Shown: piece after piece, positions 16,630-25,129 of the stretch | How the letters are laid out: every line of letters begins with the position of its first letter | How positions within the stretch are numbered: the first letter of the stretch is position 1 | From: Acidobacteriaceae bacterium | Lineage (GTDB): Bacteria; Acidobacteriota; Terriglobia; Terriglobales; Acidobacteriaceae | Reading direction: 5' to 3' | Assembly (NCBI GenBank): GCA_003142935.1 | Contig: PLOG01000158.1 | Location: 2,935 to 50,194 of the forward strand | DNA: 47,260 nt | Program-made: the position numbers and the translations under genes | The notes under the pieces: generated by a model | Seen by the model: only the letters and a program-made list of their open reading frames with translations | Told to the model about the DNA's origin: nothing | Database searches by the model: none

Positions 16630-17109
16630 ATGCATTCGCACGAATTAAATGTCAAAGTTGGTGATCGCGTGGTCATATCCAGGCCTGACTCAAGAGATCC
16701 TTTTGCAGCCAGGATCGAGAGGGTATCGGCCGTGGAAGCTGTCCGCCCAAAATCGTTCGACGCCGGGGGCCTCTGCTTTCGGTATGACGGAAGAGAGTGG
16801 AGTGGACACAATCGAGTTTGCTCGATCCCTCGCGAGGAGGGCATCAAAGAAAAGCGCGCGCTGGAAGCGGCCCGCGAAGCCGATCTGATCGAGCGCGCGA
16901 AGCGCGCAAGAGAAGACGTGATTCTGGCCTTCGTCCTCAGTTGCCGGCATCAGGACGAGTGGCTCAAACTGGGCATCGAGGAACTGAGAAGGATCGCCGA
17001 GTTGCACGGAATCGCCTCTGCAAGAGCCGAAGCGTTGAGTGCCTCGCAACGCCGGTTGTCCACCTTGCCTCCGCTGAGGCCATTTGAAGAACAGAGGGGT
17101 AGCCTTTAA
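16630..17109 (+). CDS. Hypothetical protein, 159 residues, with Crp/Fnr gene
   Basis: I place the start at ATG 16630, just after AAGGAG that overlaps the Crp stop region; the longer ORF in the track overlaps the Crp gene. The N-terminal ~60 residues (LNVKVGDRVVISRPDSRDPF... RVCSIP) look like a small SH3-like beta barrel, and residues 70-150 are a charged helical region (EKRALEAAREADLIERAKRARED, EELRRIAELHG). I recognise no family. Close spacing suggests it is made with the Crp-type regulator. Confidence 0.7.
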   Translation: MHSHELNVKVGDRVVISRPDSRDPFAARIERVSAVEAVRPKSFDAGGLCFRYDGREWSGHNRVCSIPREEGIKEKRALEAAREADLIERAKRAREDVILAFVLSCRHQDEWLKLGIEELRRIAELHGIASARAEALSASQRRLSTLPPLRPFEEQRGSL

Positions 17110-17343
17110 CGGGATGGGCTGAATCCGCAACCGAATCGCGCTGCGCAAGTCCAGAGGAAAATTAGCAGCGAGCAGACTCCTGAGAACTCGCATCGCGCCC
17201 AATTAATGACGGCGTAAACGTTCGGGGAGTAGAATCGGCTGTCGGCAGCGAGACCGCCCTCCGGCGTGGGAGAAAGATCGTGCCCGCCGCCGCATCGTAG
17301 CCTTCTTCCGGCTGCACCTGGAAGGCCAAGCCTGAAAATTCGA

Positions 17344-17384
17344 TGCCCCACCTTCGGCAGGTTCATCTCGCCGAATGTGGGGCA
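17344..17384. repeat. Long hairpin of the TGCCCCAC family
   Basis: The arms TGCCCCACCTTCGGC and GCCGAATGTGGGGCA pair with one mismatch region around an 11-nt centre. It begins like the 49-nt elements but ends in TGGGGCA rather than TGGGATA, so it may be a relative or a degraded copy. It lies 52 nt past the helicase stop and could help terminate that transcript. Confidence 0.7.
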
Positions 17385-17407
17385 CTGTCATTGTCACGAT
17401 GCAAAAA

Positions 17408-17435
17408 ACTGAAAGCTGATAGCTGAGAGCTGCTC
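17408..17435. repeat. Heptamer array abutting helicase stop codon
   Basis: Four 7-nt units (ACTGAAA, GCTGATA, GCTGAGA, GCTGCTC) end exactly where the helicase stop codon begins (17436-17438). On the minus strand the units read NNNCAGN, as in the arrays at 2-22 and 4164-4212. Confidence 0.8.
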
Positions 17436-18575
17436 TTACGCCGCGTGTTGGGCGATCGAGCTGACCCGGTAGTGCTTCATCTGGATCGACAGCGTCTTCT
17501 CGATCTTGCGCAATTCACCGCGCTCGGCGGGAACGGCAAAGGTGGAAGCGACGCCGTGAGCCGAGGCGCGGCCGGTGCGGCCGACGCGGTGGACGAAGTC
17601 CTCGGCCACCTTGGGCAGGTCGAAGTTGATGACATGCGCGACGTTAGCCACATCGATGCCGCGAGCAGCAACGTCGGTGGCAACCAGCACGCGGTGATGG
17701 CCTTCGGAGAAGCTGCGCAACGCGGCGTTCCGCTGCGCCTGCGAACGATCGCCGTGAATCTGGGTTGCCGACCAGCCGGAGCGGCTGAGGCGGCGCGCAA
17801 CGCGGTCGGCGCCGTGCTTGGTGCGAACGAAGACCAGGAAGCTGCCCTTCTCCGCGCCCAGCAGATGCTCGAGCAGTTCCTGCTTCTTGTCGGGTGCGAC
17901 CTCAAAAGTACGCAGCTCGACATTCTCAGCGGGCTTGAGCACCGAGCCGATCTCGATGCGGGTGGGATTGTTGAGATATTTGTGCGCTACTTCCTTCACC
18001 GCGCCCTCAAGCGTGGCCGAGTAGCAAAGCGTCTGCCGGACTTTGGGCAGCGTGGCCGCAATGCGCGCGATGGCAGGCTGAAAGCCCATATCGAGCATGC
18101 GATCCACTTCGTCGAGCACCAGGATCTTTACCTGGTCGAGCCGGACGAGTTTGCGCTTGAGATAATCCTCGAGCCGCCCGGGCGTGGCGACAATCAACTT
18201 GGCGCCGCGGCGAATCGCATCGAGCTGTGCACGCTCTTGCATCCCGCCAACCACCAGGGCGACGGTCTGTTCGGAGCTGGAGCGGATGGCGAGAAAAGCC
18301 TGCTCGACCTGCATGGCCAGCTCGCGCGTGGGCAGCAGGATGAGGGCATGGGCCGCGGGTCCGCGAGCCGACGAGGTTTGCAGCATTTCCACAATGGGAA
18401 TGAGGAAGCCGAGCGTCTTGCCGGTTCCGGTCTGCGCGGTCGCGAGCACGTCGCGGCCTTCAAGGGCCGGAGGAATGCAGCCGGCCTGAACCGGGGTGGG
18501 GGTTTCAAACTTGTTGGCGTTGAGCCGCGCCATAAGAGGAGCGGACAAATTGAACTGCGAAAACTGGGTTGTCAA
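17436..18575 (-). CDS. rhlE: DEAD-box RNA helicase (RhlE-like)
   Basis: This ATP-dependent RNA helicase has all core motifs: Q motif near the N-terminus (FETPTPVQAGCIPPALEGRDVLATAQTGTGKT including Walker A), motif II as DEVD rather than DEAD (VLDEVDRMLDMGF), motif III SAT (CYSATLE), and RecA2 motifs ATDVAARGID and HRVGRTGR. It lacks the long basic C-terminal tail of many RhlE proteins, ending soon after the core, at about 379 residues. I choose TTG at 18575, which has AGGAAAG seven bases upstream and starts at the conserved LTTQFSQFNLS, over the track start at 18665. The likely role is RNA unwinding in ribosome assembly or decay, often cold-induced in bacteria. Confidence 0.92.
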   Translation of the reverse strand: MTTQFSQFNLSAPLMARLNANKFETPTPVQAGCIPPALEGRDVLATAQTGTGKTLGFLIPIVEMLQTSSARGPAAHALILLPTRELAMQVEQAFLAIRSSSEQTVALVVGGMQERAQLDAIRRGAKLIVATPGRLEDYLKRKLVRLDQVKILVLDEVDRMLDMGFQPAIARIAATLPKVRQTLCYSATLEGAVKEVAHKYLNNPTRIEIGSVLKPAENVELRTFEVAPDKKQELLEHLLGAEKGSFLVFVRTKHGADRVARRLSRSGWSATQIHGDRSQAQRNAALRSFSEGHHRVLVATDVAARGIDVANVAHVINFDLPKVAEDFVHRVGRTGRASAHGVASTFAVPAERGELRKIEKTLSIQMKHYRVSSIAQHAA

Positions 18576-19122
18576 AATAGATCTTTCCTGGGCTCCGGGA
18601 GTCGCTTTTCCTCGCAACCTGCCGGCGGAGCCGGACATGGAGGCACACGTCACACACAGACGCAAGCCTGCTTATCGATATGCGTAAGGGAGAACCGAAA
18701 GTCGTTCCAAATGACTGACCAGCTTGCACTCAAAAGGGGAGAATGCCCTGGCCCGGAGCTGCCACACGCTACTTGTACGCCAGACGGCTCATTGCCGGTC
18801 TGGCACCACTATCCCTGTCACTCCCGGCTTCGAGCGCGCCCATTCCATTAAAGGAGGCTGCGCTTCAAGGCTTGCCGGACCTACTTGAAGGTCCAAGGGC
18901 AAAGTCGCCGGACGGGAAATGGCTACGCTGTAGGGGCTTGGGGAAATATCTGTAAAAGGCAAGCTGCCTTTGTATCGGGCAGGCTACCGCTCACGGCCAA
19001 ATCACTGAGCGCAAGAACAGTGTAGCACAGTTTCGCTTTTCCCTCGCCATGGACTCATGGACTGTTTTATGGGGCAGAGAGCAGGGCCGACGCCCATAAA
19101 TGCCCATAGCTTGCTATATGCA
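18576..19122. other. Upstream region of helicase gene, no gene seen
   Basis: The gap holds the long leader and promoter of the minus-strand helicase gene, then sequence with only shadow ORFs. It runs into the transposase remnant at 19123. I cannot support a gene or RNA here. Confidence 0.4.
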
Positions 19123-19319
19123 AGGGGCAAGAAGAAGCTGGTCCACATGGTTTCGGCCTGGGCCGAGGGCAACGGCCCGGTGCTTGGACAGCACAAGGTC
19201 GATGAAAAGTCCAACGAGATCGCGGCCATTCCGAACAATCGCTAAAACGCGGAATCAAGGGAAAACGACTGAAAGCCGCATGGGACCACCCCTATCTGCT
19301 CAAATCGCCGGGAATTTGA
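19123..19319 (+). pseudogene. ISAs1-family transposase remnant
   Basis: One frame encodes KKKLVHMVSAWAEGNGPVLGQHKVDEKSNEIAAIP, a characteristic central segment of ISAs1-family (H-repeat-associated) DDE transposases. It is followed without the expected ~200 residues, and in a different frame (from 19242), by LKRGIKGKRLKAAWDHPYLLK, which resembles the C-terminus of the same family. The remnant therefore has a large internal deletion and a frameshift. I could not find the IS terminal inverted repeats. Confidence 0.8.
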
Positions 19320-19351
19320 TATGCGTCGCCCCTTATTGATCGTCGGAGTTT

Positions 19352-20251
19352 CTACCCCGCCGGAAACAAAAACCGCAGCATCGGCCTAACCCGCCGAGCC
19401 CAACTGGCCTCGTCGTGGGTACCGCCCTCCACGCGCTCAAAATGAAGCGTTTCCCCAGCCTTCCATCCGTTAGCCATGAGTCGCCGGTTCAACTGTTCGG
19501 CGTTTTCCAGGGTCCGCAGCCCCTCTTGGTCGCCCACATCCAGCCACAGCTGTGGCCGCTCCCAGATCTGCGGTGCACACTCATTCAGGTAGCCCAAAAT
19601 GCTCTTGTGGTTCCACCACACGCTGGGCGAAAGCACGGCCAGCTTGCCGAAGTACTCGGCGTAACGCAGGCCTAAATAGAGCGAAACCAGGCCCCCCAGC
19701 GACGACCCGCCCACGCCCGTCTGTTCCCGTTCCGTCCGCACCCGGTACAACCCGGCGATCCACGGCATCAGTTCCTCGGTCATCAGCCGTCCATACGCTC
19801 CGGCCTCGCCGCCGCCCAACTGCCAGTCGCGTTCGTGCGTATACTCGGCCAGCCGCCGGTCGCCGGTGTTGTAAACGCCCACAATCACCAGCGATTCCAC
19901 CTCGCCTGCCGTTCCTGTTTTGATGGCCTCGTCCGCATGCTCGCGCACCATCCACGTCCGCCCTGGAATATACGACGTCCGTCCGTCGAAGAGATTCTGC
20001 CCATCCTGCAGGTAGAGCACCGGGTACGTCCGTTCAGGATGCGCGTCATATCCAGGCGGCAAGTAGACAATCACGTCCCGCTCATCGGGCAGAAACCGGC
20101 TCTTGAACGCCCGATGAAGCCGCAGCCGCGGATGGAGGCGGGCCGCGCCTTCCCCCGCCGCCGACAGCCCCAGGGTCTCGGCCATCTCCGGTTGAGCCGC
20201 TGCAGCCTGCGCTTCGAGATTCAATCCTTGTCTTCCTTTATCGGTAGCCAT
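19352..20251 (-). CDS. Putative esterase (enterochelin-esterase-like alpha/beta hydrolase)
   Basis: This 299-residue protein belongs to the esterase D/enterochelin-esterase group (PF00756-like) of alpha/beta hydrolases. Visible features are RDVIVYLPPGYDAHPERTYPVLYLQDGQNLFD, the nucleophile elbow GGSSLGGLVSLYLG, the acid region LWLDVGDQEG and the histidine in VEGGTHDEASWARR. No signal peptide is evident, so a cytoplasmic role is likely. The substrate is unknown. It is divergently transcribed from another esterase-family gene with only a 124-nt gap between them. Confidence 0.9.
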   Translation of the reverse strand: MATDKGRQGLNLEAQAAAAQPEMAETLGLSAAGEGAARLHPRLRLHRAFKSRFLPDERDVIVYLPPGYDAHPERTYPVLYLQDGQNLFDGRTSYIPGRTWMVREHADEAIKTGTAGEVESLVIVGVYNTGDRRLAEYTHERDWQLGGGEAGAYGRLMTEELMPWIAGLYRVRTEREQTGVGGSSLGGLVSLYLGLRYAEYFGKLAVLSPSVWWNHKSILGYLNECAPQIWERPQLWLDVGDQEGLRTLENAEQLNRRLMANGWKAGETLHFERVEGGTHDEASWARRVRPMLRFLFPAG

Positions 20252-20375
20252 TTATCGCTGCTCATTCACTGCCCTGGGGGAGGCGCCCAAAATAAAGCAG
20301 CAAGCCAGGCTGTTACAGTAGCAAGAAATCGGCGGTTCTCCAATCGGCCGTCTCAGAACGCGGAGTAAGCAACCA

Positions 20376-21086
20376 GTGAATCGCGAGTATCGCAATCGGC
20401 ACTCCAGCCCGCTCGGCCGTGCGATGGAGTTGCTCGTCTTCGGCCACGCCGGCTTGCCCGTCGTAGTCTTTCCCACCTCCGGCGGCCGTTTTTACGACTT
20501 TGAAGACCGTGGCATGATCGCGACTCTCGCTGGCAGAATCGACGCCGGCCAGTTGCAGGTCTTCTGTGTAGACTCGGTGGACATGGAAAGCTGGTACAAC
20601 CGCAATGTGCCTCCGCGCTTGCGCATCGCACGCCACCTACAGTACGAATCTTATCTGCTCACCGAGGTCGTCCCCTTCATCCGCGCCAGAAACAGCGACC
20701 CGCATCTGGTCGCTTTGGGATGCAGCTTCGGCGGCTATCACGCGGCCAACATCGCCCTGCGCCATCCCGACATTTTCACTGGCATGTTGTCCATGTCCGG
20801 CGCCTTCGACCTGTCGAGTTTTCTCGAAGGCTACTACGACCAGGACTGCTACTTCAATCTACCCACGCACTACCTGCCCAATTTGAGCGACCCCTGGTTC
20901 TTTGACCACTACCGCCGAAACACGTACGTGCTGGCCACCGGCTGGGACGACCAGTGCCTTGGCCAGAACCAGAACCTCGACCGCATCCTCAGCGAAAAAG
21001 GAATCCCGCACCAGCTTTACGTCTGGGATACGCACAACGCCCACGACTGGCCCACCTGGCAGCGCATGGCGCAGCAATACCTCTGA
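20376..21086 (+). CDS. Esterase-family alpha/beta hydrolase
   Basis: A compact 236-residue hydrolase of the same broad esterase family as its divergent neighbour, though not a close duplicate. The nucleophile motif is GCSFGGYHAAN, in which Cys replaces a small residue before the Ser. The N-terminal strand reads VVVFPTSGGRFYDFEDRGM and the C-terminal histidine lies in HNAHDWPTWQRMAQQYL. The start codon is GTG at 20376, with CGGAG about ten bases upstream. No signal peptide is seen. The substrate is unknown; relatives are annotated as putative esterases or poly(3-hydroxybutyrate) depolymerase-like proteins. Confidence 0.88.
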   Translation: MNREYRNRHSSPLGRAMELLVFGHAGLPVVVFPTSGGRFYDFEDRGMIATLAGRIDAGQLQVFCVDSVDMESWYNRNVPPRLRIARHLQYESYLLTEVVPFIRARNSDPHLVALGCSFGGYHAANIALRHPDIFTGMLSMSGAFDLSSFLEGYYDQDCYFNLPTHYLPNLSDPWFFDHYRRNTYVLATGWDDQCLGQNQNLDRILSEKGIPHQLYVWDTHNAHDWPTWQRMAQQYL

Positions 21087-21269
21087 GACTCTATTGAATA
21101 TGATGCTGTCTTGACGGGCCGGGCTTTGTTGAGAACTGCAAAGCAAATGTCCCATCGAGCACAACTCATCCTGAAAGATCCTTCCACCTACTTTCCGGCG
21201 AAAAGATAGAACCGAACAAGCCTCAACTGGGACCGCGCCCACCCCAGGCTCTCGCTCGTCTGAACCGCG

Positions 21270-21446
21270 CTACTTGTTCTTCTTGCCGGGCGCGGTCTTT
21301 GCCGCAGCCTGTTGCGGCTGATCCCCGTGATGGTGACGGTCGTGGTGTGCCTGCGCCTTCGCGATCTGTTCAGCGGTGAGCTTGGTTTCGGTGCCGAGGT
21401 GCAGAACATCGTCTTTAATTGAATTGTTGGATTCGGTTGTTCCCAT
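21270..21446 (-). CDS. Small His-rich acidic/basic protein, 58 residues
   Basis: I trim the 123-residue ORF in the track to ATG 21446, which follows an excellent Shine-Dalgarno (CAGGAG, six bases). The product starts MGTTESNNSIKDDVLHLGTETKLTAEQIAKAQAHHDRHHHGDQ and ends in an Ala/Lys-rich tail (TAPGKKNK). A run of histidines (HHDRHHHG) suggests metal binding or pH sensing, but this is inference. No family is recognised. It stands alone between two strands of esterase and flavoprotein genes. Confidence 0.7.
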   Translation of the reverse strand: MGTTESNNSIKDDVLHLGTETKLTAEQIAKAQAHHDRHHHGDQPQQAAAKTAPGKKNK

Positions 21447-21730
21447 TTGCTTCTCCTGTTTCAATACATGGCGCTTTATCTGCAAGCTGCCGCACAAGAT
21501 CACAGACAAGCTCCTGCCAGTTGGGCGGAAAACCCTCAGCGGCGCGCACCGGCGGCGCTCTGAGGCAAAGCAGGAATGGTCCTCGACGTCCGCCTTGGCC
21601 ATCCTGGCGGGAACAGCCGCCCCGAGCGGCAGCTCCTGCATTCAGGATAGTCTCGCAGGACGCTCGCGCGCTGGATGCCCTGTTTTGCTCACCGCTCCCA
21701 AGCGCGCAAGAGCTGTGAGCAGAAACCCTT

Positions 21731-22321
21731 CTAGGCTCTAACCTTCTTCAGCAGCCAAGCCATGTTCTGTCCCAAAATCTTCATAGTTCCGATGCCCTCC
21801 TCGTCCTTCTCCACATCGCCGATTTCGCGGCCATAGCCGATGTTCCAATACGACGACCCGGGCACGATCATCTCGCTGATCAGGAAAAAGTGATTCAGCG
21901 TATCGAAGGTGTGAATACCCCCGGCGCGCCGCACTGCAACCACTGCGGCCCCCACCTTGTGGCGGAACATCCCTCCATTGGCCTTCGACACCAGGCAGGC
22001 GCGGTCCATCAGCGCCTTGATCTCCGGCGATACATCGGCAACATAAGTCGGCGAGCCCAGCAGGATGCCGTCGGCCTGCTCCATCTTTTCGATATACGCG
22101 TTGCCCATGTCGCCGCTCTGCGCGCAGCGGCGATCCTTTCGCTTCGAGCATTCGCGGCACGCCAGGCAGCCGTGAATCTTCGCCCCGCTCATCTCGATAA
22201 GTTCCGTTTCAATGCCTTCGTTTTCCAGTTCCTTCAGAACGTATTTGAGCAAAATTGCCGTATTGCCGCCCTTGCGGGCACTGCCATTGAAGGCCACAAC
22301 CTTTATATGAGTTTCAGTCAT
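21731..22321 (-). CDS. Iron-sulfur flavoprotein-like NAD(P)H reductase
   Basis: The protein has a flavodoxin-like fold (NADPH-dependent FMN reductase family): the FMN phosphate-binding loop is FNGSARKGGNTA and the second flavin loop is GSPTYVADVSPEIKALMDR. A compact cysteine motif CLACRECSKRKDRRC (C-x2-C-x2-C-x7-C) matches that of iron-sulfur flavoproteins, which bind a [4Fe-4S] cluster and reduce oxygen species or quinone-type acceptors. The length of 196 residues is normal. The gene is divergent from the RNase J gene. The true electron acceptor is unknown. Confidence 0.88.
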   Translation of the reverse strand: MTETHIKVVAFNGSARKGGNTAILLKYVLKELENEGIETELIEMSGAKIHGCLACRECSKRKDRRCAQSGDMGNAYIEKMEQADGILLGSPTYVADVSPEIKALMDRACLVSKANGGMFRHKVGAAVVAVRRAGGIHTFDTLNHFFLISEMIVPGSSYWNIGYGREIGDVEKDEEGIGTMKILGQNMAWLLKKVRA

Positions 22322-22524
22322 GTGTCAGTCTCCCATGTTCGCCATCCAGTCGATGAGCTATCCGGATCATGCTGGATCGGCGATCTTTTTTGAAACACTT
22401 CATTCTCCTCACATACCCCGGCGAATTGCTATGCCGTTCGATACAACGGAATGAAAAGACAGTCTCGAACCGTCCTGGCGAAATCGTCTATCCATCGCGT
22501 CTGGTGTTAGCATCAATAAGACAG

Positions 22525-24180
22525 ATGCAAACTAAAAAACTGAAGATCATTCCCTTGGGCGGGCTGGGCGAGTTCGGCATGAACTGCCTTGCCCTGCGCT
22601 GGGAAGACGACATTATCGTGATCGACGCCGGGCTCATGTTTCCGGAGTCGGAGTTGCTCGGCGTGGATATCGTCGTTCCCGATATCACTTACCTCATCGA
22701 AAACAAGCAGCATGTCCGCGCCATCGTCCTCACCCATGGCCACGAGGACCACATCGGCGGACTGCCCTGGATTCTGAACGAGCTCAAGGTTCCCGTTTAC
22801 GCTACCGAGTTCACGCTGGCCTATGTTGAAGGCAAGCTTGAAGAGCACGAGCTGCTCGACGAGATCGAGCTCATCGAAATTGCTCCCAAGGAAAAATTCA
22901 CCATCGGGCCGTTCACCATCGAGCCCATCCGCGTCACCCACTCCCTGGTCGATTGCGTCGCGCTGGCCGTCGAAACTCCCGTGGGCGTCGTCATCCACAC
23001 CGGCGACTTCAAAATCGACCTGTCGCCGCTCGACGACAAAGCCTTTGACCTGCACACCTTTGCCGAATACGGCAAGCGCGGCGTGCTCGCGCTCTTGCAA
23101 GATTCGACCAACGTCGAGCGCACCGGCTACACGCCCAGCGAGCGCGCCGTCATTCCTCGCCTCGACGAAATCTTCTCGCGGACCAAAAAGAAGCTCTTCT
23201 TCACCTGCTTCTCGTCCTCCATCTACCGCATACGGATTGCGTTGGAATTGGCGCGCGCGCACGGCCGCAAGGTCGCCATTGTCGGCCGTTCCATGATGGA
23301 AAGCTCGGAGATTGCGCAGGACCTTGGCTACATCGACATCCCGCCGGGCCTTGTCATCCAGCCCGGACAGATGCGCGACTACGCGCCGGAGCAGTTGATG
23401 ATTCTCATCAGCGGCACCCAGGGAGAGCCCATGAGCGCGCTCAGCCGCGCCGCTGTCGATAACCACAAGCACGCCAAAATCGACCCCGGCGACACCGTGG
23501 TGCTCAGTTCCAGAATCATCCCCGGCAACGAGAAAAGCATCTTCCGCGTCATCGACCACCTTTGCCGCCGCGATGCCAACGTCATCTTCGACGACGGAGC
23601 CAGCGGCCTCATCCACGTCAGCGGCCACGGTTGCCAGGAAGAGATGCGCCTGCTCATCAACCTGGTGCGTCCCAAATTCTTCATCCCCGTGCACGGCGAC
23701 TACCGCAACCTGCGCAAGCACGCGCAGGTTGCCATGGAAACCGGCGCTGTCGAGCACGCAATCGTGATCGAAGACGGAGACGTGCTCGAACTCGACAAGA
23801 ACGACGCGCGCAAGAAAGACAAGGTCACCGCGGGCCGCATCCTCATCGACTCCGGCTCCTCCATCGATGTGGTCGAAGACCTGGTCATTCGCGACCGCCG
23901 CATTCTGTCTGAAGACGGAATCGTGCTCGCCGTTGTGGCCATCAACAAGCGCACCGGCAAAGTGGAGCAGCAGCCCGAAGTAGTGATGCGCGGCTTCGGC
24001 GGGGCGGACATTACAGACCAGGCCCGCGAGTTGATGCTCAAGACCCTCGATGGCCTAAGCACCGAACAGAAAGCCGACTACGGCATGGTCAAAGAGAAGG
24101 TCCGCGCCGAGCTGAAGCGCCTGATCCAGAAGACAACCGGCCGCCGCCCCATGATCATGCCCGTAATTCTTGAGCTCTAG
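22525..24180 (+). CDS. rnj: Ribonuclease J
   Basis: This metallo-beta-lactamase/beta-CASP nuclease degrades and matures RNA, with 5'-3' exonuclease and endonuclease activity. The metal motif is THGHEDH at residues 70-76, followed by conserved HTGDFKID, the beta-CASP motifs, ISGTQGEPMSALSR and VHGDYRNLRKHAQVA. The track begins at 22369, but its first ~52 residues are unlike the family; the ATG at 22525 (MQTKKLKIIPLGGLGEFGMN) gives 551 residues, the usual length. The 3' end overlaps the end of the convergent gene at 24155-24679 by 26 nt. Confidence 0.96.
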   Translation: MQTKKLKIIPLGGLGEFGMNCLALRWEDDIIVIDAGLMFPESELLGVDIVVPDITYLIENKQHVRAIVLTHGHEDHIGGLPWILNELKVPVYATEFTLAYVEGKLEEHELLDEIELIEIAPKEKFTIGPFTIEPIRVTHSLVDCVALAVETPVGVVIHTGDFKIDLSPLDDKAFDLHTFAEYGKRGVLALLQDSTNVERTGYTPSERAVIPRLDEIFSRTKKKLFFTCFSSSIYRIRIALELARAHGRKVAIVGRSMMESSEIAQDLGYIDIPPGLVIQPGQMRDYAPEQLMILISGTQGEPMSALSRAAVDNHKHAKIDPGDTVVLSSRIIPGNEKSIFRVIDHLCRRDANVIFDDGASGLIHVSGHGCQEEMRLLINLVRPKFFIPVHGDYRNLRKHAQVAMETGAVEHAIVIEDGDVLELDKNDARKKDKVTAGRILIDSGSSIDVVEDLVIRDRRILSEDGIVLAVVAINKRTGKVEQQPEVVMRGFGGADITDQARELMLKTLDGLSTEQKADYGMVKEKVRAELKRLIQKTTGRRPMIMPVILEL

Positions 24181-24679
24181 GCGGCGCGGCAACCTGGTTC
24201 GGACCAAATCGGCTCGCGGCAAGTTGCTCTTCTCCATCCCGCCCCGTTTCAGAGGAAACCGAACGGCTCCTCTCCGGCGCAAGGCAACGTTTCCTGATGA
24301 ACACTTCGCCCAGCTCAAGCTGCGCATTCCCTTCCAGGTCCAGAAAGCCGGCTTTGCTCTCCCTGCACAAAGCCTCGCTCTCCTCTGAAAAATAAGGCGC
24401 AATCACCACCGGCGTCGCTTCTTCTGAAAACTCTAATGCCTGAAGTTCTTTGAGGGCCACGCGGACATGTTCGGGCTGGCTGCTGGACCCCACTTTGCAC
24501 ACAAGCGTATGGTTCTTGCCGTGCACGTCCACGTATGCCAGAATATCGACTTTAAGATCGGGTCTCGGCGAGTCAAACTCTATGCTCTTGAGCTTGATCT
24601 GAGACACCTGATGAAGCGCTGTCTTCAGAGCTTCGGCGGCGCGGTACTTTACGGACTTCTTCGAATCGGCCATCTTCAT
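24155..24679 (-). CDS. Truncated nuclease-like hypothetical protein
   Basis: Residues 10-130 (IKLKSIEFDSPRPDLKVDILAYVDVHGKNHTLVCKVGSS and ATPVVIAPYFSEESEALCRESKAGFLDLEGNAQL) look like the restriction-endonuclease-like N-terminal domain of a ~350-residue family, some of whose members are annotated AbiEi-like, that normally continues into winged-helix domains. Here the sequence loses family character after FIRKRC and ends in low-complexity residues overlapping the RNase J stop. I infer a C-terminal truncation; it may still be expressed. A possible PD-(D/E)xK-like core is DILAYVDVHGKNHTLVCKV, in which the usual E-x-K is CKV. Confidence 0.65.
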   Translation of the reverse strand: MKMADSKKSVKYRAAEALKTALHQVSQIKLKSIEFDSPRPDLKVDILAYVDVHGKNHTLVCKVGSSSQPEHVRVALKELQALEFSEEATPVVIAPYFSEESEALCRESKAGFLDLEGNAQLELGEVFIRKRCLAPERSRSVSSETGRDGEEQLAASRFGPNQVAAPPRAQELRA

Positions 24680-24772
24680 CGGAGCCTCCTCTATCCCATC
24701 TAATGTGTCTGTCCACCGGTAGTGGCGCTCCGCGCTCTTTTCAACTCACCGCGAAACGTTGTTGCGCAGGTG

Positions 24773-25129
24773 TTATGCAGCATCTTCTTGAGTGGCTGGA
24801 TCCTGCGACTGCCTCAACTTCCCGGCCCCATTCCGGGAGATGGATGCCAGCCTGAAGCAGTTCTTGCCCTCGGGAATCATCGCCAGCGGGACCGGAGTCC
24901 GGCATGGCCTGTCGTGCAGTTGCTTCGACTCCAGCCAGTCGCACAGCCGCGGATCGTGAATCTCCGGCTGCCCCTCCCAGAAGCGAGGCGTCAGTCCGCA
25001 CTCAATCCGCAGATGATCCAGTTGCAGTTCGATTTCCAGAGTGCGTTTTGAAAAATAGCGCCTAACGTTATTAACGCCCACGTAAAGTCCTGAAACCCGA
25101 TGTCCTTCGTATTGAGTTTTCACGACCAT
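24773..25129 (-). CDS. Conserved hypothetical protein, 118 residues
   Basis: The sequence [70 protein letters not shown] has the composition of a real protein, with alternating strands and a helix. The [10 protein letters not shown] and [16 protein letters not shown] segments recall a small conserved acidobacterial family whose function I do not know. The last 20 residues are Gln/Asp/Ala-rich. The ATG at 25129 has no strong Shine-Dalgarno. It lies upstream of, and in the same direction as, the truncated nuclease-like gene. Confidence 0.6.
   Translation of the reverse strand: MVVKTQYEGHRVSGLYVGVNNVRRYFSKRTLEIELQLDHLRIECGLTPRFWEGQPEIHDPRLCDWLESKQLHDRPCRTPVPLAMIPEGKNCFRLASISRNGAGKLRQSQDPATQEDAA

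Larger units (their letters stand above)
17110..17435. other. Gap between convergent genes with hairpin and heptamer array
   Basis: This 326-nt stretch lies between the 3' ends of two convergent genes. It contains the palindrome at 17344-17384 and the heptamer array that touches the helicase stop codon. I see no gene in the remainder. Confidence 0.6.
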
